A stretch of DNA of 64,000 nucleotides from Owenia fusiformis. Its lineage: Eukaryota; Annelida; Polychaeta; Sabellida; Oweniidae. Shown here piece after piece: positions 49,401 to 61,519 of the stretch. Both the position numbers and the translations under genes were made by a program. Each line of letters opens with the position of its first letter. Positions within the stretch are counted from its first letter, which is position 1. The DNA lies in assembly GCA_903813345.2 (NCBI GenBank), contig CAIIXF020000001.1, forward strand, positions 39,275,366-39,339,365, written 5' to 3'. Below the pieces are notes generated by a model. That model made no database searches, was not told the origin of the DNA, and was given only the letters and a program-made list of their open reading frames with translations.

Positions 49401-50830
49401 ATCCATGTTAAAACATTACATCACTTGCATGAAGGGATAGACATTAAGCATGGTACCTATAGCCTCTTCTCTTTCCTTGAAAGTGTTAAATAAAGAAGGA
49501 GGTAAATCAGAATTTGAACAATGAGAGCTGTTAAGAAGCATCAACTTTATTCAGTCTGCTCCAAAGGGAACATCTACAAACAGTTAATTAAGGGATGTAC
49601 AATTTTAGACACAGATGTTGGTATTGCAACCATAAAAACTTGCTAAGTGGATAACTTACTCCTAGGCTGAATATGTGTACCAATACATGTATTTCTAATT
49701 TATTTATCTCAAGTTTCACAATGATGTCATATATACTAAGGGGTACACTGACATTGGTTAACACCTTATATATATAGTAAAAAAAAGTATTGCGAAGTAC
49801 CACAGGATTGGCCAAGAAGAAGCTGTTGATTTTCAATAGCATGGCTATGAGTGGCACCATTTCAAAGTATTCATAGAGAGGTGTTCACAAATACAGGTTT
49901 TTATGTATTATGTGTTGAAACATGATATAAGACATATGTTTTCTATTGTCTAGTCTCAGCAGATGCTACTTATTCTGCAAGGCACACTTCTCCAAGTACC
50001 AGGCCTCTACATATGTCAAGTGGCCAAAGTAGCTGGCTTTGCTAACTCTCAATTGTTCATTTCCTAAAGACATAACCTAATATGTAACAGTATGTGTGAG
50101 TCGCAGTAGGTATGCTAGGCCCTCGCAACATCAAAACAAGTCCAGAATCTGATAATCATTTCATAAAGATATAACTAGAGAATCCATTGGAATTTCTGGC
50201 AAAATAAGTGATTAATAAAAGCATGTGAAATGATTGGAAATTTCATTTTAACATGGAAACAGTTGTGAAATTCCTCAAAACAAGAATTGATTTTGGCAAA
50301 AACAAGAAGAGAACATTGGCTGTTTCCTGCTGCTAATAAAACCATTGAATACTGTGTAAAAAAGTGGATATCACACCAGATCCTTGCTACATCAGAACAA
50401 GTTGAGACTCTGACAATGCAATTTCACATTATTTGATTATTACTTGATTTTCAAAGTATATTTCTGCAAGAATAACCAGATATGGGACTAATAGATCAAC
50501 TCCCAGGCTCCAGTCATATTCCATGTTAATTGCTTGGGGTGTTAACTTTGTGTTTGAATGCACTTTGTCATACAGTCATTTGATTTATCTTTTATCTGTT
50601 GTGTTGTTATTATACATCAAGCAATGCCTAAAACATGTTTTGATAGAATGAATAATTGATGGATTTGGTGATGCACTAACTGTTTTCCATGCATCACAAT
50701 GTGAATCTTGAACAATTCAGTCACACGAAGAAGCATAAATTATGAATACAGCCATAAAATAAACATTGCTTTAGAGCATATACTTGCCAAATGGTATATT
50801 GCTTCACTGTGAAACATATTTCACTTATTC
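46500..50830. other. AT-rich stretch with one decayed MITE
   Basis: No gene recognised. A region from 48646 begins TACAGTAAAACCTGTGTATA and contains 'gtgttcact' repeats typical of the CAGTAAAACCTG-type MITE family; its right end is decayed. A short 'ttttgttattgtatgctgca' repeat occurs at 46890-47020. Confidence 0.6.
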
Positions 50831-50839
50831 TTGGCCTTA

Positions 50840-51240
50840 GGGGAGGCATCAAAAGTTCAATGTCTGATAGGAAACTAAATAAATCTAGTTTTGAGTTGGA
50901 CCCCCCCCCCCCTCCCCCTCAAAACTAAATTCAATGAAAGTTGATCGCAGACTTTTCACATGTTTTAGTGACTCAATGGGGGCAGTGCTTCAACATTTAT
51001 GATTCTTAAAACATGTGCCAACAACAATAGGCATAATATATATTCCATGTTGCATGCATCTTGGTAGGCATCTGGTAAAGTTTTTATTTTTAAACCATTC
51101 CAAGGCATTTCCAGTCGAAATTGCAAAAAAATTAAATGTTGAAATTTGTCGGATAGCAAACTGAAATAGCTTTGACCCCCTCCCCCCCAAACTAGATTTA
51201 TTTAGTTTTCTATCAGACATTGATCTTTTGATGCCTCCCC
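50840..51240. mobile_element. 401-bp MITE with TTA target duplication (PIF/Harbinger type)
   Basis: Begins GGGGAGGCATCAAAAGTTCA and ends with the inverted match TGATCTTTTGATGCCTCCCC (one mismatch), flanked by TTA at 50837-50839 and 51241-51243. The TIR continues inward for about 55 bp ('atgtctgata-gaaactaaataaatctagtttt'), followed on each side by a poly-C/G tract. TTA duplications are the PIF/Harbinger signature. No frame inside. Confidence 0.88.
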
Positions 51241-51243
51241 TTA

Positions 51244-52461
51244 GTGCATCTGTTAAAGCTTCACAAAGGGGGAATGCTGTAACATTTGGCTTTACGTTTT
51301 TACTTGATCTTTGTGCAATATATTATTAGTCATTTCAACTGCTGATACAGCTGAATGAATATACATACAAGTACAGTTGTTATGAAGTAGGAAGATGCAA
51401 GGCTGTTAGAAAGCACCTAGAAAAATAAATAAGTCGTAATATAAAAAAACCTTTCAAATGAAAAATATAATTGTATGGTAGCAATGTATTTTTCTCTGTA
51501 CTATTTTTGAAAATCAGGCTAGCGCCTTACTCTAATCAATGAAAAATGATTGAATGCAGAATGTTCATTAGAGAATTCATAGTTCTGAAAGGGTACACGC
51601 GGAGTACTTCAAACAAACTACTGGAACTATTCTAAATTATTGATTTGCAGATCTCTCCGCAGATTGATTCGAAATTGATTCTGGTTTTAACTTTGGCTTA
51701 CAAATCTGATATATTTAGCCTGATAATGAAGCAATATTTTGTCAGATTCTCTAATTAAATGCCTATAACTACAAGTAGTTTATTTTAGTGAGGCTTAAAA
51801 CAAGCTTTCCTGCATTAAATGAGTGGTCTGGTTAGAACAGAACATGGCATCTGACTTTCTTCTCTGAAGTACTACATTTTGCAACATATGTATCAGATAT
51901 GCCGCAGACATAGCCACCATATTTAGATTTAGAAGGTTACCGCAAGTGCTCTAAATAAATTCTCAATTTCTGTATAAGTTAATTATTTGTTAATCTTTGG
52001 TTTTGTTTGAGGTAACGTCAATATTTTGATAAGTGGTTGACTTCTTGGGATTCCAGATCTTTTTATCCAGGCCATGTTGTCACCTAAACACTTGCTCTGG
52101 TAGGAATCATTCATCACATATTCACTTACTATGTGGTATGTTAAAATTATTGTGGCATTTGAGGGGGCACCTTATTTTACTGTAACCCTTAATGGGGCAT
52201 CAGCTTGTTACTTTGGTAATAGGGCATTAGTCTATTTAACTGCAACGTTTGATGGGGCATCAGTCTTTATAACAGCACCGCTCTGAATTTAACAAAATAA
52301 CAGGAGGTGATGTTGAGAGATTTTGGAAGCCAAATGTAGAATTTTCCTGGTGTGATTATGACTGATGCATCCTGCATATTACCATGGTTACCAGGTAACT
52401 GCTAAGATGTAGTAATTAGCATGTTTCCCAGCAAGATGGCATCAACAAATCTGCCTACTCC
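51244..52461. other. AT-rich stretch, nothing recognised
   Basis: A degenerate motif 'ggggcatcag' recurs three times around 52160-52265. No gene seen. Confidence 0.55.
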
Positions 52462-52644
52462 GCATCATCCATCTCAATTATGGGAAAGCATATCAGACAG
52501 GCTCATTCTGGATGTACGCATTTCGTTCGGACTTTTCACGCGAAATATGTATATGTCACGCATTCCGTTCGAAATTTTCGTCCCCCCTTGATGGATGCAT
52601 CATCCATCTCAATTATGGGAAAGCATATCAGACAGGCTCATTCT
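52462..52644 (+). repeat. 48-bp direct repeats flanking an 87-bp GC-richer insert
   Basis: 52462-52509 and 52597-52644 are identical 48-mers beginning 'gcatcatccatctcaattat'. Between them is an 87-bp segment containing two related blocks, 'acgcatttcgttcggacttt' and 'acgcattccgttcgaaattt'. It could be a recent tandem duplication of 135 bp followed by loss, or an insertion that duplicated a long target. Confidence 0.85.
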
Positions 52645-55600
52645 CAGGTCATTGGAACCTAATTCTCAAAGGTGACAACTTTTTTTATTTCCCATAAGGT
52701 GTATCCGTTATGGGTTAATGAATCTAGCACCAATGGGGATAGTCGATGCCTTTGGAGATTGTAAAGTGATGATTTGTATGCAAACTCATCAATGGAAACA
52801 TCATTGGTTCTCAATTGAAGCTTTCTTTAAAATATTTTCACAATGGGGTAGGAGGGTCAATATTTAGCCTTACAGACAGTCTTGCGTCAAACCCATCTGT
52901 AGTCCTTCTATGAGTACTAACATACAAACCCAGATGTTACATTTCAATGTGATAGGAGAGAAAGGAAGGGGGGAGAGAAGAGACTAGATACAAGACTGTA
53001 AGAAGTTTTTTCTGGTCACCATTTTGTATTGGTCATGCATAAACAGTTTCACAGTTGTCAGCTAATCCAATTCTCCATTCCCATTAGACCCCCTCTGCCG
53101 GCAATTGAATCCGAGATCCCTTTCTCCATGATTGTATTTTGCAGAGATCAAATTATCAAAGAAGTAATTTGTTGAGGCATCTTGACTCACATTATGTAAA
53201 TGTTCATGCTGGCACTGTCTAGCCAGCTGTATTCTTATTATTGGGATATTGCTAAAAGTATTCTGCTAAGTTACATTTTATGATGGTCTGTATATTGACA
53301 GATCAAATATCGATCCCTACACCAAAATGCTGGCATATTAAATTCTTCATGAACATCATGACACATAGGATGCCAAGATATGTTTGGATAAATGCCGAGC
53401 ATTCAAGCATGACAAATGATGCTTGTTGGGGGCAATTGGTATTTGTATACATAGTGAGTTAAAAGATCATTTGTAAGACACTAGTACTCCATCCTCATTG
53501 ACTGGCCAAAGATCTAGTCTGTTAATAAAACCTAGACACAAAACCCAATCAATCCCAAAGCTGTCATCACATGACTACTTTACACAGGTGAGCTTGCGTG
53601 CAAGAGAGGTAACTGTCATATCCCATCATGCAATCTTGTGACTACCCCATCATGTACTTATTGTGCTGAATTACTAAGAGCTGATTGGTAGGATAGATTT
53701 ACAAGGTGTTCTGAAGGAGACATGGTCTGCTACATCTCTAGGTGAGGTACAGGTTATCAATACATCATCCTGTTGTAGATTCTGGTTTTGTCTTTAAGGA
53801 TGATCTACAGACCATCTACAGTCCTTGTCCATAATGTGGATTTAGATCTTTAGAATGGTATGGCAGAGAAGGAATGGTTCGATGCACAAATGTTCTGAAA
53901 ATAATTTCTTCTCCTTGAACTGTCTTTGGAAATCTTTTATATAACTCTCAATGTTGTATTATATGTGGAAATCTTAAATCTGCTCAAATTGAAATAAATC
54001 AGGAATTTGAATGGAATTTCTGTTTGCAGACAAAACAGTGAAAAACAACAGGCAAAATTATTAGAAATGATTAAGTTAACATGGGAAGTATTGCTAAACT
54101 TTTCAAAACAACAGGCAATTTGCTAACATCAACAGGCGTTTTCTGCCAATGAAACCCTGGAAAATAAATTACAATTTGTACCCATATAAATGTTACACAC
54201 AAGCATTTCTTATATTAATTAAAGGTCTTAATGGCCCGGTTACTTGTTCATTTGTTGTACCCATCCTGTCTCTACTCTGATGTAATATTGATCCAATAAT
54301 CATATTAACACTAAGTGGTTCATGGATGAGATACTACAGCATATTGTGCCATCATTCATGCTTCAGTTGGCAGGGGTCAACACATATTAGCTGCTACAGG
54401 TGGGACTTCCAGCCTTCATCGTTCATCTCCATCACCCTTCATCTTCCAAACATCAATTCAAGCTACTTCATCATCAGCTTTGAGGTTTCAATCTGAACTT
54501 TAGTGGAATAAAGTTGGAAGGTATATGTACTCTTTGACTAGCAGTCCATTCTTTGATCTTTTTCTTAGTTGGGGTTTGTTTTCCTTATGACTGATGTACT
54601 TATAGATGTTTCCTTTTTCTTGCGGTGTTCTTTAATGATTTTGGTCCTTTTCCTTGGTACTTGCACATACGTATCTTAGTTTGGTCTGCTAGATGTGACT
54701 TTTGATATTCAGTCTGTGAATGATTAGGGACTCTATGCATTAATCAATTTTGCCTCTTGTGATTTCTGACTAATCTTGTTTCCTCATTGCCTCCCTCTCC
54801 TCCTTCATCTATTTTAAGCTGCAATTTAGGCTGGGAATCTATTGTTTGGAACATGTTGTTCGGATACTTTGATTTATACGGTCTGTCTACTTTGCCATCT
54901 GTATCAATATAATTAATTGATTTATACAATGCCTCTATATTTCATGTTAATATCTTCAATTATTTCACTACTATTGCATGAAGATCTTATATACCTACCC
55001 CATAGCCTCTCTGTCACAGGCCAAGAGGAAATGTTGTCTTGGAATATGTAGGGGGAGGGGGAGGTACAGGCCACAGGGTCTTGATATGAAACTGTAATTT
55101 CGCTTACGTTGTCATCTTATTTCCCAAGTCTTAAGATAGGAAAGTCGTTGTGAATACAATACACTGAGAATAGATATTTCCTGGTAACTTAAGATACAAG
55201 AGTAGTCTTGAGGAGTTAACTATTTATCTACATTCATATTTCTCGAGGAGTACACAGCATAATCTGTATATCGGAACACCTATCTAGTCTCTAATCTGAA
55301 CACCTGTTGGTGTGAATGTTTTTTGGTCCTGTTTTGTTTTACCACCACTATTCTTAATATAGTCTCCATTTTTTTGTGAATGGTGTCTGGCAGTTGGTGG
55401 TCAGTGGCTGTAACAAATGGCCTGTGGTGAAATTTTGCATGTTGATGCTTTGTTTAATTACCTTAGACTTCTTGTTTTTGATATGATGACACCTACCAAT
55501 CAGAACATGTTAGGCCAGTCCAAGTGGTGTTCTAATTAGATGGGTTTTACTGCATTAGCAATAGAGGAACTGTTGACTTCCTGGTTATAATTTATAATCA

Positions 55601-58600
55601 CTTAATAAGCTGATATTTTAGAGATAACTTATGTGTTAATTTCTTATACGATAGACCTACCATGATAATTAATTTGATGAAAACATCCTATTATGAATGA
55701 ATTATTACACTTTTTTGTTCAAGAAAACTAATAACTAATATATATTGGCTTTTGCCAGAAATGAAAAGATAATCTTCTATGTAAAGATTCTTTATTCGAG
55801 CGGGGACAGAGGCTGAAATATCTCCCACGTAGTTATGAAAATGACAGAAGGTTGGTAGCTAATGTAATTGGAGTCAAATAGTTTAAAAGTCTTTTCTCGC
55901 AGAGTCGTCTTTCTGACAGGCCTTTGTCTGCTGGGAAATCTGCCCGATACTGATAGGTTGAAGCATTGATTTAGCCAATGCAGTGAACAATAATACAATG
56001 TAACATTGGAATTGTATTCTCTAGAGCCTCACCTCAATGATACAATAGTAGTTTTTAAGAAATAATTTCATCGTATTCCATATATAATTATTATAGAATT
56101 TTTCCAGTGCTTTTATGATAGGGGCTTCTTTTGTGTTCTCAGTTAAACCATTGGCTTTAGGAACAATGTATCTATCGCTCGAAAAATGATACATGTTTAT
56201 TGATTATCTGATTGACTTTATCTTTTTTTCAATACATACAGTATTTGGTAACAACACCCGAGAATGTGTTAACATTGTAAATACCACCAGTATTCAATAT
56301 TACATACATACCTTATGTTTGGGCATCATTGAACTTGAGAGACTAAATCAATTTCAAGACATGTAACACTGACTTAATGCATTCCAGTCTGATTTATTTC
56401 AATTTGTATGTTTCTCATTAGATATTCATTCTTGTACAATTCTACACATTTTCCTTTATGGTCCTATGGGTAAAAAAGTAGAAAGTCAGATATCATGCTA
56501 TACCAGGACCCTTGCACGTAATTGTTGTTCCAATCCACTGATTTGTGGCGATTTTTTATCTGTGGTCATATAGCACAAAACGGTGAAATTCCTCCAATAG
56601 AACAGTTATATGTTCTTCTGTCTTTGTTATTGTCAAAAACAATGAAATCAGTTCTGGTAAAAACATAAACTAGAGTGATCGGTTTTGAGATTTTTAAGAG
56701 TAACCAAGATTGATTCTATTACTTCATGACTTGATTGATGTCATTGGAATAAATGCTGACATTAATGCCTGGTGCTTCACTGCTACAGGCCCTAATGATG
56801 CTACTTTCATGCTAGATCGGAATATTTCAAGGACTCTTGGCAATAGCACTGTTCTTGTGTTATTTTATGCAGTTTTATTCTGATATGCATCATATATGAT
56901 CTTTCTGTTACAAATGCAGTATCATCTCAAAACTAAGAAAAAATGAGATGACAAATTTTCACTTAACTTGAATGCAGCTTTTAAACCATGTATCACCTCC
57001 CTATACAATGGTTTACAGAATTTTGCTGCTTCACTCAAAACAAGGCCAGTAGCATCAATAGCATCAAGGATTCCTTCCATTTGTTTCATAGTAACCCAGT
57101 TAGTGTGATATCCATAGGTCGGAATATCATGCAAAAATATAAGTGGTATTTTTATAACTATTGAAAAAGTATCATATTTTTGGCAAATTTGGCACCATAT
57201 CTTGTGGCTTACAGATTTTTGCTAATTTACTCAAAACAATGCTGTTATGCGTTTTTACAATATTTTACATGTTGATTTGCTTTTCAAAGTGATTTTTTCT
57301 AGTACCGCACTAGTTATGTTAACACTGATCATATATACGTAGAACACGCAACATTCCAGGCTGATTAGATCAAGGCAGAGATTTATTGAAATAACATGCA
57401 ATGCTTTTGATGTGTAATGTTCTATATAAAAATACAATAAATGAATTCTGCATTCTGCATGCATGTCATAAAATCAAATGTCTCCGAGAATTCTTAAGAG
57501 TACCTTCTTCTGAACATGTAATCATGCATATACACAGAATTGGGTGACCAACGACTATGAAAGACTACTATTCTTGCTATGCTTTCTTTTTAATCATTAT
57601 TGCAAACTATGTTAGAAACTGAAAATCTCTCAGTAAGAGCAGATTCACCACGCCATGTTTGTATTTAGGTTATAACTGTCAGCTTGGTGTAGATTCCCTG
57701 CATGGCGATCTATGTGTTTTTTCAAGCCGCAGTTGTCATGTGGTGTAGGGGGCTTCATATATTGGCAATCAGACACGAAATCCTACACCTTACAAGTTTT
57801 CACCTTTAATTAGGACGGCACCACGCCAGGATTGGTGTATGCCTGGGAACTCTAAGAGTCTTCAGGTAAATTCTAGCTGCTTTCACATCTGTTTGTTAAT
57901 TGTGTTTACTGTTTATGTCGTCTTCAACATGTGTGTGTTGATCATCTTTCAGTTCTGCTTCTAGGGGTTCTTTTTTCTATTTTATATGATGTCGTCCCTT
58001 GATCATTAGATTTTTTCTATGTACAGAAATGGTTGTAAACAAGGTATGATTTTAAAGTGTATCATGACATTGTGTTCTAGTTTGCAATCAATAAATATAT
58101 ATATTTGATATATCAGCTTGTTCTTTTTACATAGATACAATGTACCAGCAGACACAGGTATAAATCTTATATTGATCTTCATTGAATTTATCATCCTTAT
58201 TATCAGAAAAGCAGATGTCTGAGCAGTATAAACAATAAAATATGGAACATTTGTCATTATAGCCCTTATAAAAACCTTGTTAGTAAAGATCGGAGCATCG
58301 GTTTTCTAGAGTTTCCTGGAATAAATCAATTTTATGTTTGTGTTGATAATACATCAAAGGTGAATGATAGTGTTGCTGCATATGTTGTCTTTTACAGCAC
58401 ATTGATGTAATAGGTTTGCTAACAGGGTCAGCGCATCTGGGGAAGGTTTCCCACATGTTCTTAACCATCAGTGAATGCTTAGTGAGTATAGCTTTACTAG
58501 CTACAGTGAACGTCATAAATAACATCAGATCATAGATTATCAGCAATTTGTAAAAATTGACTATTCAAAGCAAGGTTAGGTTGATAGTAGTCTTGTTTCA

Positions 58601-59008
58601 GAGCCTCAATATATACTTTATCCCTTGTGGGGAGGGGTTTACAAACCTAGTGCAAGGCTTGGTTATAAGTTAGTAGGACTGACTAGTTGGTATAAGAAAT
58701 GATGGAGATTTGCCAGGTTAGACATTTATAGCCTGGTTGGTGTTGGATCTGAACATCTTTCAATTAACTCAATTATGATAGCAAGTACTGCTTCAGGGTA
58801 CCATCTTGGACAGTATATCGTTACTCTCTTAATTTTCCCTGGATACCTTCAATGTGCAGTATGAAAGAGGGCTTCATTTACAGTCTATGTGCCTCAAGAT
58901 ACAGGATACCAAGATTTACTGTTACTTTAAATTGCACTATACCAGCATTGGAGCAATTTCATTTTATTTGAGTTAACAATCATCTCACATGAAGACACAT
59001 TAGTTTAG
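52645..59008. other. AT-rich stretch, no confident gene
   Basis: Searched on both strands. An about 80-bp block at 55373-55450 is related to one at 62165-62245 ('ttggtggtc' ... 'ctgtaacaaatggc'). A minus-strand open stretch at 56922-57134 has protein-like composition and is described in the findings. Confidence 0.5.
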
Positions 59009-59168
59009 TTCTGTAAAACCTGTGGAACTTCTCTGTTACCTTTAAAAGTGTTTCACATTGGAGGTGTTCCACTTATAGAGGTTCCTTTAACATTAATTTT
59101 ATGGTTTTATATTAGTACTGAAAAGTGTTCCACTTCTAGAGTTGTTCCCTTTTGTAGGTTTCACTGTA
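59009..59168. mobile_element. About 160-bp MITE, TIR of the CAGTAAAACCTG type
   Basis: The left end 'ttctgtaaaacctgtggaac' pairs with the right end 'gttcccttttgtaggtttcactgta' imperfectly. The interior has 'gtgttccacttatagaggttc' and 'gtgttccacttctagag'. Relatives occur at 12784-12925 and 48646. TA ends suggest a Tc1/mariner type. Boundaries are approximate. Confidence 0.6.
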
Positions 59169-60868
59169 CTTTGTCCAGTTGAATATTTAGAAAACAAATG
59201 ATATCAGTATAATTTTTTGTAAAAACTTTTGTATTACTTTTAGTTAAAATATCTAAATTGAAATTTGTATCCATACCCAGAAATAAGGAGAAAGCTGGTA
59301 TGTTATCATTTTTAGGAACAGACAATCTATTGAACAGGCACTGAACTCAGATAACTGTTCTTATTTTCTCAATGGCCAAAAGAATGAGGCCAGTAGAAAA
59401 TAAGTGAATTAGTTCATGTAATAGACACTGATTTGAGAGAAAATGACCGAGTTTTGTGTTTACTTTGAACTTGCTGTAATAGTATAAAGCTGATCCTACT
59501 CATTAGTGATGGAAGTGGGATTAAAGGTGTTTTCGTTTCTGTGTATGCTTTGATCGTTAACAAACATTCAAATTGAATCATGCCTCGTAGATTTAAAAAG
59601 GAAGTTTGAATAACTGGCTATCTTAGATGAAATTTAAACCAGACTTACAATCATAAACCATAAAGATGTACAGAATGATTGGTCTAGTCTAGTCTTGGAT
59701 GAAATCTATTCTTAAGCTGACTAAGCTGTTGTAATAATGTCATATTTTTTTTTCTATTACGATGCTTTTTCCTTTTGTGTTAAAATATTATTAATAAAAA
59801 ATGAGCTCAATTTGAAGTTGCAGAAATATAATTCAGACTGGTTCCTCTGAGGATGGGAAACACTTACTCCTGCGCTAGTAGACATGATTTTGCAATTAAC
59901 CAGACATTTTTTCGTAAAAATCCCTAGTAACAAAATATAAGAGACATATATACTACAATTTTACCCATTAGGAATAATCTTTCAGAATATGTCATACGGC
60001 TTAATGAAGCAATAAACCAATAGAGCAATTTGGGATAGGTCCTTCTGTAGGGAAATAGGTTTGGACTATTGTTTTATAAAGAATTCTGGATAGAGCAGAA
60101 TAGATTAGACTCGAGGGATTATTAACTGGTGATAAGCTTCTTGAAATATTGCTTCACTAAATTGCTCAACTCTAATACCAAACACATCTTTGTTCCCCAG
60201 AAAACATTTGGCAGTTTGCTAGTTTCCATCTGTCACTGTGGTAGTTGTAATCACTCGGCACCATGAAGGTGATGTAACAGCAGGTATTGAGGATGTGGTT
60301 TATATCAACCATCCTGAAGTTATAAAACTACATGTAAATGTAACAGTCATATTCCACTTAGATACTAATGCACAAGGCTTTCATTTTAGTGGTTTAATCA
60401 TGTTAATAGGTTTCTTTAACTTTAACTAAGACTAAACTCTATATATAAGTAGTCATCCTTTATTTTAATGTGTTTTTCTCAAGAAGCATATAAGAGCATC
60501 ACAAGTGTTCCATTTTGTTGTATTAGAGTCCTTCAAAATAATGCTCCAATTATGGAACTCACAATTGCTATTGTCTGACTTAGGAGAAGGATCAGTGTAG
60601 ACAAGATATTGCCCTAGTAGAGGAGCATCACTGAAGAAGACTTAATGAAAATGTGTATCCTACAAAATTTCTCACCAAAACTATATTTAGAAGGCATATG
60701 GCTGTTAGAACATAAGGGCGAGGGACAAACTTCAGGTGATCCAAGGTTACTATTATAGTTCAGTGTCTGATATAACATTGCCTAATGATTCCCCTCAAGA
60801 AAGTATCGTGAAAAACACAAGTCTAATTGCTCCCAAATGTTGGTACAATTAGAAGAAGGTATAAATAG

Positions 60869-61511
60869 TAGTGGTGCTACGATAAATCGGCAACTCGAAT
60901 AATCACTCGTTTGGGGAAAAAAATTTGAAATTCGATTTTTGTTTTCACCTCCGATTTCGGCTCGAATTGTGTATCATTCGAGTTGGGTTACGTCAATTCG
61001 AGTCAGGAACACTATTTACTATAAAAGTACTTACATGTTGATCTATAATCAGCTAATAAAACGTAAAATAACATGTAGAAAACAATTTTTTTTGTTCATT
61101 TCTTTTACTTCCGGGATCTAACCTTATCAGTGAGCCCTGGACGAAATGCTACAGTAGGATAATAGTAGGGTCAGAGCCTCGTTTTGAAGTTGGGTGCTGC
61201 AAATTCTATAGCTGGAACCGCTAATAGCAAAATAATTAAATGCATTTCGAAATTTTATTTCCGGGCGTCTTTTTTATTTGTTATACGCCTTTAGAGTTGA
61301 TAAAATAAACAAAAAACATGTTTGAAGGTATGTAACACATTGCACTTTATTTGTTTTTTCAATAACATCGATGATTTACATCAAAAAAGTGGTTGGCAGC
61401 GGGTTGGGAGATTCCCTTCAAAACTTTGGAAAAAATCGAATTTATTCGATTAATCGTCGTCAGTTTGGTACCGATAATCGAGTCCGAAAATTCGGGCGAG
61501 TCCCACCACTA
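60869..61511. mobile_element. 643-bp non-autonomous hAT-type element, 8-bp duplication
   Basis: The target duplication ATAAATAG is exact at 60861-60868 and 61512-61519. The ends TAGTGGTG and CACCACTA are perfect inverted repeats, and similarity continues inward ('cgataaatcgg-aactcgaa' against 'ttcgagt.cg.taccgataatcg' reversed). An 8-bp duplication with a TAGTGGTG/CAGTGGTG end is characteristic of hAT elements. There is no transposase frame; the longest open frame, 60 codons at 60939, is not similar to one. Confidence 0.9.
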
Positions 61512-61519
61512 ATAAATAG

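Noticed and set aside
60238-60429. 63-codon plus-strand frame beginning after 'gtttgctag'
   Set aside because: Somewhat protein-like (ITRHHEGDVTAGIEDVVYIN), but it uses no ATG start, has no donor and no recognised family; insufficient support.
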